DNA from: Dictyocoela muelleri
Taxonomy: Eukaryota; Microsporidia
Assembly: GCA_016256075.1 (NCBI GenBank)
Contig: SDVU01000404.1
Location: 1-13,797 of the forward strand
Direction of reading: 5' to 3'
DNA length: 13,797 bases
Shown: one piece after another, positions 9,376 to 13,797 of the stretch
How the letters are laid out: each line of letters begins with the position of its first letter
How positions within the stretch are numbered: the stretch's first letter is position 1
Position numbers and translations under genes: made by a program
The notes under the pieces: generated by a model
Databases searched by the model: none
What the model was told of the DNA's origin: nothing
Seen by the model: only the letters and a program-made list of their open reading frames with translations

Positions 9376-10311
9376 TTATCTTTTTTCAATTTTATATTGC
9401 CATATGAATTGAATAATATACTAAAAATGTTGTTCATGACTCATACCATTATGGGCTCTTAAAAAGCCTTTTGTTTTTGACCAGAAACCCATAATATTCT
9501 GTGTATGAATTTCTGGGAAATCAGTATTTAAAAAATTAAACGAGTGGTTCACTGTCCCGCGTTCATATTGACTTAATCTATTAAATGCGCTTTTCTAGGC
9601 CCTCCATTGATCTGTATAAACATTTGTTCCTGGAAGAACATTCGAAAATATTATTTCAATAAATGTTTCAGTGTTTCGATTTTCAACTGGTACAATAAAA
9701 GCTTTTTTTGTCTCTCTTTCGATGCCAGCTATATACTATTGACCATTTCTTAGTTGACCACTATTGTATTTACGCTTAAAGAAAATACTCTCATCAATTT
9801 CCACAATCTTTGAAGGCCCATTCGTGTTATAACCTCCTATTAACTCATTTGTATCTGAAATATAATCACATATAACTGCCCTAATAGCCCCACAATAATC
9901 AATAACAGTGTTTCTATAAACATCTAACTTATAAGCTATGTCGACATATGAGATACCATTTAAATACTTATAAAAAATTACGAAAATAGTTTTGAAATCT
10001 AGCTTAAAACCTTCAAAAAAACTATTGACTCGAATACTCATTGAATATTTACAAGGATTTTTGCAAGCCCAGAAAAAACCATCTATTGAAGACTTACGAA
10101 CATTATAACTTAACTGGATTTCTAATGTGCAATTTTCACATTGTCGAGTATTTGAAATTAGCCCCAAAGATGCCAAAAATTAATTTTGTTTGGATTTAGA
10201 ATACATAACATGCATCAGATATTTTTCTGTTATGTCTAGTTGCATTATATATTCGCATGACAAAACCTTCTCATCTTCTACTATTTTTTTAATTCCTCTT
10301 CTCCTTCCCAT
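9376..10311 (-). pseudogene. Merlin B transposase (ISXO2-like DDE family), four in-frame stops
   Basis: This is a cut-and-paste transposase reading frame of 311 codons from MGRRRG at 10311 to TAA at 9376-9378, a normal length for Merlin. The frame is never shifted but contains TAA at 10180-10182 and TAG at 9736-9738, 9595-9597 and 9421-9423. Domains in order: an N-terminal basic stretch; a zinc ribbon, CENC then WACKNPC, followed by MSIRVNSFFEGF; a helical linker; VEIDES with the first catalytic Asp (9793-9795) and the KRKYN motif typical of the family; GIERET after the TAG (family: GQWVxGGIERET); VYTDQWRA with the second Asp (9610-9612); TVNHS; then NIMGFWSKTK. In that last motif the family has NIEGFW, so the third catalytic acidic residue appears to be Met (9490-9492). 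It therefore looks dead on two counts. An upstream in-frame ATG at 10407 lies in the LTR and is not the start. Confidence 0.92.
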
Positions 10312-10332
10312 CTTTATGGATAAAAATTTTTT

Positions 10333-10384
10333 AAAAAATAAAATGCGCCATAAAAAATAAAATGCGCTAAAACCAACATGAACC
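10333..10384 (-). repeat. Merlin B right terminal inverted repeat
   Basis: Read on the minus strand it starts ggttcatgttggttttagcg and matches the left TIR except for about four substitutions and one extra T at the inner edge. It carries the same pair of gcgcattttatttttt motifs. It lies 22 bp upstream of the transposase ATG at 10311, so transcription probably starts within or next to it. Confidence 0.93.
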
Positions 10385-10392
10385 AGAAAACG

Positions 10393-10508
10393 TAATATCA
10401 CACACATTCCCTCACGAGGTGAATCAAGAAATACTTTTTCAAGAAATTCTTTTAAATCAATTTATTACAATTACATTCTTGGTAACAGTATGTGTGAAGA
10501 CCGATACA
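10393..10508 (+). repeat. 3' LTR of the Ty3/Gypsy element, right portion
   Basis: This resumes the LTR at taatatcacacacat and continues through cacgaggtgaat and cattcttggtaacagtat to GATACA, matching 5223-5339 of the 5' LTR. The following bases repeat the tacactac found before the 5' LTR. The final edge is uncertain by a few bases because the target repeat overlaps the LTR end. Confidence 0.9.
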
Positions 10509-10891
10509 CTACCTTTCCCGTGAAGCATTGCCGTACATATCCCCGCACTTAGTTGAGTCTCTTTTATTTCATATTAACCAAGTTATAATCTGCTACAACA
10601 AACTGGAATAATTGTATATTACCATTTAGTTCAATAGTTATTGATCGCTTAATATTATTTCATGATTATTTAGTTAACTGATTTAAAAAAAAACAAACCA
10701 TGATATTTAAATGTTACATTCAAAATATTTACCACACAGCTATTTGACCCAGTTGAGCTTATTAATAATTTTTATCCTGATATTATTTTTTTGATTGTTT
10801 ATTGAAAATTAATAATTAAAGAAAATTAAATATAAAAACTTCAATTTAATCTTCTTTAGGGTTTAATAATATAACCCACAAAAATTGAAAT
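10509..10891. other. Intergenic spacer between the LTR element and the NAP gene
   Basis: This is about 380 bp of AT-rich DNA with no open frame or RNA gene. On the minus strand, downstream of the NAP gene, an AATAAA (10798-10803) lies about 90 bp after the stop codon and could be a polyadenylation signal. In sequence this AT-rich that could be chance. Confidence 0.5.
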
Positions 10892-11596
10892 TTAACAGTC
10901 AAGAAAATAATAAAAGGCTGCATTTCTATAAAATTCGAAAAAAATAGAAAAAATTTCTATAGAAGAATTATTTTCGCTAAAAAAAGCGAAAAAAGATGAA
11001 TTATTGTAAAACTTCCAAATAAGTTTGTTAACCTCCGTATAATCATTAAGACAAGAAAACTTTTTAACAATTGTTTTGTTTGTGATATATTTGTTAGGAT
11101 TTAGAATTATTTCAACGCAACAAATATACTCTTTTTCAAACCAGACTTTAAGGTTTTTAATTAAAGAAAAGTTAGGATAAAAATCAACTATAATGTTTTT
11201 CCTACTTTCAACCGTTTTATCAATATCAAAACTTTCATCGATTTCATAATTATTAGTAATTTCAATCTTTTTCCAATCATTTCCTTTGCAATCGCTACTA
11301 TTTTCATTATAATAATCATTAATAAAATGAATATCGTCATTAGTTTCGATTCGACAATTCAATTTTCTATCATAAAACTCAATAGGCATTAATTCAGAAA
11401 TAATATCATGATTACTCGCGGCTATTGACCAGAAATTATTTATTTTTGAAATGTACATATCCCTTTCAATAAAAATAGATTCTAATGATTTATAATCATT
11501 ATATTTTAAGATAAAATCATCATGTAAGTATTTTAAATCTGCTTTGTCAATAATTTTTTGAAAATTTTTAAGAATTGGGTTCACATTTCTTTTCAT
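10892..11596 (-). CDS. Nucleosome assembly protein family (NAP1/SET-like) histone chaperone
   Basis: NAP/SET proteins bind histones H2A-H2B or H3-H4 and help assemble or remodel nucleosomes in nucleus and cytoplasm. This 234-residue protein has no stop or shift. Residues 52-63 (INNFWSIAASNH) match the family's I-x-x-F-W-x-x-A-x-x-N-H core. Residues 133-156 (IIVDFYPNF, then LKVWFEKE) match the strand pair normally read as I-x-F-x-F-x-x-N-P-Y-F with L-x-K-x-F. Residues 200-206 (SSFFAFF) match SSFFNFF, and 221-233 (EFYRNAAFYYFLD) match the closing helix normally ending AxxYYxGE. Length suits the short SET/Vps75 type rather than 400-residue NAP1. The acidic C-terminal tail common in the family is absent, and the protein is Asn/Ile/Lys-rich and divergent. 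The ATG at 11594-11596 is preceded by CCC three bases upstream. It is the only host gene in a transposon-filled stretch, with no introns. Confidence 0.72.
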   Translation of the reverse strand: MKRNVNPILKNFQKIIDKADLKYLHDDFILKYNDYKSLESIFIERDMYISKINNFWSIAASNHDIISELMPIEFYDRKLNCRIETNDDIHFINDYYNENSSDCKGNDWKKIEITNNYEIDESFDIDKTVESRKNIIVDFYPNFSLIKNLKVWFEKEYICCVEIILNPNKYITNKTIVKKFSCLNDYTEVNKLIWKFYNNSSFFAFFSENNSSIEIFSIFFEFYRNAAFYYFLDC

Positions 11597-11612
11597 TGAG
11601 GGTAAATTAATT
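11597..11612 (-). promoter_or_regulatory. Microsporidian-type CCC start signal of the NAP gene
   Basis: On the minus strand the bases before the ATG read attaatttaccctca. CCC sits at 11600-11602, three nucleotides before the start codon, after an A/T block. Microsporidian genes are known to carry CCC or GGG motifs within about 10 nt of the start codon and to have very short 5' leaders. That this motif works here is inference. Confidence 0.5.
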
Positions 11613-11696
11613 CTTATTTTACAATTGAATAGAATTTTATTTCAATTTAAAAAAATTTATTTTACAGCTGATAAAATTTATATATATTTATATTAA

Positions 11697-11759
11697 CAGT
11701 CAACCCCCCAATTTACTACAATTGGGTATTTGAAAAAGATGGTAAAATACGGGGGTTGG
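11697..11759. repeat. C/G-run inverted repeat, possible Tigger terminal repeat
   Basis: The stretch begins CAGTCAACCCCCCAATTTAC and ends ggtaaaatacgggggttg, so its two halves are inverted relatives around an A/T spacer. CAGTcaACCC-type starts are usual for Tigger/pogo termini, and the site lies about 110-170 bp beyond the end of the Tigger-like transposase remnant, where the element's 3' end would be expected. A TA dinucleotide lies one base before CAGT (11694-11695). No matching terminus was found on the other side, so the assignment is tentative. The adjacent aaacgggggggttt (11765-11778) is similar in composition. Confidence 0.35.
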
Positions 11760-11869
11760 CAATAAACGGGGGGGTTTAATTGTAATATTTTATAAAATAA
11801 ATTAATTAAAATAGATTCATTTAAACTATAACAAAGTCTAAATTGATATAAAAATATTAATATTAGTGA

Positions 11870-13306
11870 GTTTTATTTTTTTTACAAAATAATCTTTTAT
11901 ACTTTTGTGTGATTTTTTTTTACTGTTGATTTTTTTTCAAATGTTTTTATAGACTCATAAATGTTTTGATTTATTTTATTTTCTTCAAAAAAAATAATTT
12001 TTAGGAGGTTAAAAAAAACCTCTCTGTCAAGCGATACTTTTTCATGTTCTACTATTTATTCGTCTTCAGTCTGTTTTATAACATCTTTTTTATCAAAAGA
12101 AGACATCTTAATTTCTAAATCATCATTATTCAATTTTTGATGTTGTGTAAAAGCCTTACCATCAAAATCTTCATAGATATCAAAAAGCCAACTTTTAGAT
12201 CTAAAAAATCAGTTTTACTGCCTATGTCTTCTGCATATAGATGTTTGCTCACTTGATCTAAATTTTCGATTTCGTCTTCATCATCACTTATTGTTTTTTC
12301 TCTCAAGATCTTTTTTAATAGAAAAATCACCGATAAAAAAGCCTTTTTAAAACAATTTTGGATGGTTTCTATCGAAACATCATCCCAAGACAAATTAGAA
12401 TCGACAATTTCATCCTTAATCTAAATTCTGTTAAAAAGCTTTGCGATTTTTTATCTGGTGATATTTTATTTATCACGGATGATATTTTATAGCTATATAA
12501 CTTTGCTTTGAAACTTCGTATTATACCGGCATCTAACGGTTAGAGTTTTGAATTCCTATTTTTGGGCAAAAATAACAATTCTACATGTTATGTCTCCAAA
12601 GGTTATTTTATACGCAGACAATTATCTAGAACAAGAAGTATTTTTCTATTTTTTTAAATTTTCATTTTAATCTAATAGCTACATGTTCAATTCTGTGGAT
12701 GTCATCCAAGCATTTTTTTCGGAAGTATACCTACAAGAGAAAATCTTTAGAAAAACTCTTAAAAGCTCTAGGGGTTTTAAATTTCCAACAACAAATGTTA
12801 ATAACTTATATGTGATGGACATATGTAATCCTAACATTATTGTTATTCTATCTTTGTATTTTTTTATTCCGTTTCTTACACTAGACATAAGAGATTTAGA
12901 TGGTTCAAGTTTGTAAGAAAGTGCTGTCTCATACAGTTAAAGACATTCTTTTCTCCATATCGATGAATTTTTTCTTTTATTACAAGATAAAATTCATCAT
13001 ATGTTGTCTTATTTACATCCTAGCTTTCACCACTGCAATGCTCGATAGAAATGTTATACCTTTTTTTTGAACTTATATTACCAATTATTAGAAGCTTTAA
13101 ATTCCTCCCTTGTAAACCATAATTTTCAACTGAATGTCCTGTAAGAGCTCTTTGTGATTTGCCAAAGCCTTTGTTTTGTAAACCTCTGTAATAGACCCAC
13201 CGTGTAATCCAACTGTATCAACCCAGTCTTTTAAGGTTTTATCGAGAGTTTGATATTCAAAGCTTCTTGGGATAATATGTAAAGTCTTATTTAAAACAAA
13301 AGCACG
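11870..13306 (-). pseudogene. Tigger/pogo-type transposase remnant (CENP-B-like HTH and DDE_1)
   Basis: This is a degraded Tc1/mariner-superfamily transposase of the Tigger branch. In order on the minus strand: LDKTLKDWVDTVGLHGGSI and following KA (13145-13250), the CENP-B-type DNA-binding helix region; IEHCSGES and IHRYGEKNVFN (about 12940-13055); ETALSYKLEP after it; KKYKDRITIMLG and NAWMTS (12690-12870), both hallmark Tigger blocks; ILLVLDN (12621-12641) with the second catalytic Asp at 12624-12626; PLDAGIIRSFKA (about 12503-12539) with the third Asp at 12531-12533; LSWDDVSIETIQNCFKKAF (about 12340-12398); and SIKDYFVKK near 11876-11902, the usual C-terminal motif. The first catalytic Asp of FNxDE is lost to a one-base deletion at 12931-12932. 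There are further frame changes (near 13100, 12650, 12415, 12190 and 11930), a Gln-to-TAA at 12540-12542 before PLDAG, and no N-terminal psq-type helix-turn-helix: upstream of 13306 a GC hairpin takes over. Clearly inactive. Confidence 0.85.
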
Positions 13307-13310
13307 TTGA

Positions 13311-13351
13311 GCGGCGATTCGCCACTTAGTGGCGAAACGCCGCTTTTTTTT
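13311..13351 (+). repeat. GC-rich hairpin followed by T8
   Basis: gcggcgattcgccac (13311-13325) pairs with gtggcgaaacgccgc (13329-13343) over 15 bp with one mismatch and a TTA loop, followed by eight T and another cgccactg (13352-13359). It resembles a bacterial intrinsic terminator, but in this eukaryotic context it is more likely a palindromic insertion or the junction of two short elements. Each arm is itself nearly palindromic (AGTGGCGAATCGCCGCT). Its insertion or fusion coincides with loss of the N-terminal part of the Tigger-like gene. Confidence 0.7.
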
Positions 13352-13424
13352 CGCCACTGATTTTTTACCACTTTTAAAACACCGGGAAGCGTTAAAAAGG
13401 CTAAATCTGACTAGAAAAGTGGGA

Positions 13425-13473
13425 TCAGAGGTAAAAATTTCCCCACTGGTTGGTCAGAGGTAAAAATTTCCCC
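13425..13473 (+). repeat. 29-bp-period tandem repeat upstream of Merlin C transposase
   Basis: tcagaggtaaaaatttcccc occurs identically at 13425-13444 and 13454-13473, separated by actggttgg. A weaker third relative, aaatttccctcc, follows at 13486-13497. The repeats are probably the subterminal transposase-binding motifs of Merlin C. Confidence 0.8.
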
Positions 13474-13501
13474 CCTAAAAAAATAAATTTCCCTCCGCAA
13501 C

Positions 13502-13528
13502 TATAAATAAAAAAAAAAAATTTACCCC
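13502..13528 (+). promoter_or_regulatory. TATA / AAATTT / CCCC leader of the Merlin C transposase
   Basis: TATAAATA at 13502-13509, then an A tract, AAATTT at 13518-13523 and CCCC at 13525-13528 directly touching the ATG at 13529. AAATTT-like and CCC-like signals just before the start codon are known features of microsporidian genes. The NAP gene here has the related ttaccctca. The element thus carries host-style start signals, which supports both the start codon choice and the organism assignment. Confidence 0.55.
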
Positions 13529-13797
13529 ATGCATAACTTAGATCACTACGAACAGCTGATAATTAAATCAATACAGGAAGATTTTATAGACCACCTGTTT
13601 GATTCAAGGTATTTAGTGCGGTCTATGAAATGCATAATGTGTGATACTAATATGAAGCTTAGTATTTATAAGGGTTCTATAAATGGATATGCTTGGAAGT
13701 GCTATAGGAATGGCTGCAAGAACCTTAAAAAATACATATCAATACGGAAAGGTAGTTTTTTTGATGGATTTTCCATTGATATCAGAACAATTTTACG
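13529..13797 (+). CDS. Merlin C transposase (ISXO2-like), N-terminal 89 residues, runs off the window
   Basis: This is the N-terminal DNA-binding part of a cut-and-paste transposase. The frame is open from ATG 13529 to the window end, 89 codons with no defect. Residues 35-38 (CIMC) and 58-63 (CYRNGC) form a zinc ribbon, followed by KKYISIRKGSFFDG (67-80), the conserved Merlin/ISXO2 block S-I-R-x-G-S-F-F that precedes the helical linker and DDE core. Merlin A matches it over the same stretch at DNA level (roughly 70% by eye from 285 to 355), so A and C are one family or close relatives; Merlin B is a more distant family. The start is set by CCCC directly upstream. Whether the catalytic core is intact cannot be seen here. 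Confidence 0.88.
   Translation, partial: MHNLDHYEQLIIKSIQEDFIDHLFDSRYLVRSMKCIMCDTNMKLSIYKGSINGYAWKCYRNGCKNLKKYISIRKGSFFDGFSIDIRTIL

Larger units (their letters stand above)
9252..10384 (-). mobile_element. Merlin DNA transposon (Merlin B), nested in the 3' LTR
   Basis: The ends are 51/52-bp terminal inverted repeats starting GGTTCAYRTTGGKTTTAGCG, at 9252-9302 and 10333-10384, with about four substitutions between them. A perfect 8-bp target duplication, AGAAAACG, flanks it at 9244-9251 and 10385-10392. Length (1133 bp), 8-bp duplication, GG-starting TIRs and a single ISXO2-like transposase all fit the Merlin superfamily. Removing the element and one copy of the duplication restores an LTR that matches the 5' LTR, which proves insertion into the LTR element. 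Each TIR carries two tandem copies of a motif close to rGCGCATTTTATTTTT, probably transposase binding sites. The element is structurally complete, but its transposase gene is interrupted. Confidence 0.95.
5077..10508 (+). mobile_element. Fossil Ty3/Gypsy LTR retrotransposon, with a Merlin element nested in its 3' LTR
   Basis: Both LTRs start TGTWGCGGGCTC and share the same end (GATAYA). Between them, in Ty3/Gypsy order, lie gag-like, protease, reverse transcriptase, RNase H and integrase regions, with a purine-rich tract just before the 3' LTR. The integrase after RNase H separates it from Ty1/Copia. The sequence tacactac flanks both ends (just before 5077 and at 10505-10512), consistent with a short target duplication; 4 to 6 bp of it is assignable to the duplication. 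The element is broken, with on the order of ten or more breaks across the coding part, and none of its coding regions looks functional. The LTRs differ at about 22 of 262 aligned sites by eye (about 8%), so it is an old copy. The nested Merlin accounts for 1133 bp of the span. Confidence 0.92.
13421..13797 (+). mobile_element. Merlin DNA transposon (Merlin C), 5' part, continues beyond window
   Basis: This is the leader and start of a Merlin transposase gene on the plus strand. The 5' edge is inferred: about 108 bp upstream of the ATG, two tandem copies of tcagaggtaaaaatttcccc begin, the first preceded by GGG. This echoes Merlin B, whose TIR also starts with G and holds two tandem motifs just upstream of the transposase. 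The other end and any target duplication lie outside the window, so the 5' boundary could be off by tens of bases. Confidence 0.65.

Noticed and set aside
9421-9738. UAG stop-codon reassignment suggested by three in-frame TAGs in Merlin B
   Set aside because: They fall at positions that suggest different original residues, a TAA is also present, and the NAP gene gives no support for recoding; ordinary decay explains them.
10180-10407. Upstream ATG at 10407 as start of the Merlin B transposase
   Set aside because: It lies in LTR sequence outside the transposon; the in-frame ATG at 10311, inside the element, is the natural start.
12683-12916. 77-residue plus-strand frame
   Set aside because: It is antisense to the well-supported Tigger blocks KDRITIMLG and NAWMTS.
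13311-13351. Bacterial intrinsic terminator
   Set aside because: The form fits, but the surrounding genes and transposons are eukaryotic; kept only as a hairpin.

Overview
This window looks like a transposon graveyard from a small, AT-rich eukaryotic genome, most likely a microsporidian. That assignment is inference. It rests on strong AT bias, long gene-free stretches, a short intronless host gene, CCC motifs a few bases upstream of start codons (a known microsporidian signal), and Merlin/ISXO2-like transposases, which are reported from several microsporidia. No prokaryotic operon, CRISPR array, rRNA or tRNA was seen.

Layout. 1-163: the end of an hAT-like DNA transposon that lies mostly outside the window. 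172 to about 1900: a decayed Merlin transposase gene (Merlin A), split by a 0.6-kb foldback element (504-1116) made largely of 16-bp repeats. A 143-148-bp stretch of Merlin sequence is present on both sides of the foldback. About 1930-5076: 3.1 kb of AT-rich DNA with no recognisable gene. 5077 to about 10508: a fossil Ty3/Gypsy LTR retrotransposon with two LTRs, gag-like, protease, reverse transcriptase, RNase H and integrase regions, and flanking target repeats. Its 3' LTR is split by a second Merlin element (Merlin B, 9252-10384). Merlin B has 51/52-bp terminal inverted repeats, a perfect 8-bp target duplication, and a transposase on the minus strand with four in-frame stops.

10892-11596 (minus) is the only convincing host gene: a divergent nucleosome assembly protein (NAP/SET family) of 234 residues with a CCC motif 3 nt before its ATG. 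11870 to about 13306 (minus) is a degraded Tigger/pogo transposase. A GC-rich hairpin with a T tract (13311-13351) lies at its 5' side. From about 13421 to the window end a third Merlin (Merlin C) runs on the plus strand. Its reading frame is open for all 89 codons seen, with a zinc ribbon and a TATA/AAATTT/CCCC leader.

Order of events, by inference: the LTR element inserted first (its LTRs now differ at about 8% of sites, counted by eye) and Merlin B later jumped into its 3' LTR. Merlin A is the most decayed Merlin copy and Merlin C looks the youngest. The genes do not form a pathway. I found no new enzymatic or defence system. The points of most interest are the nesting, the shared promoter-like signals of host gene and transposon, the foldback/minisatellite structure, and a Tigger-like element in this setting.
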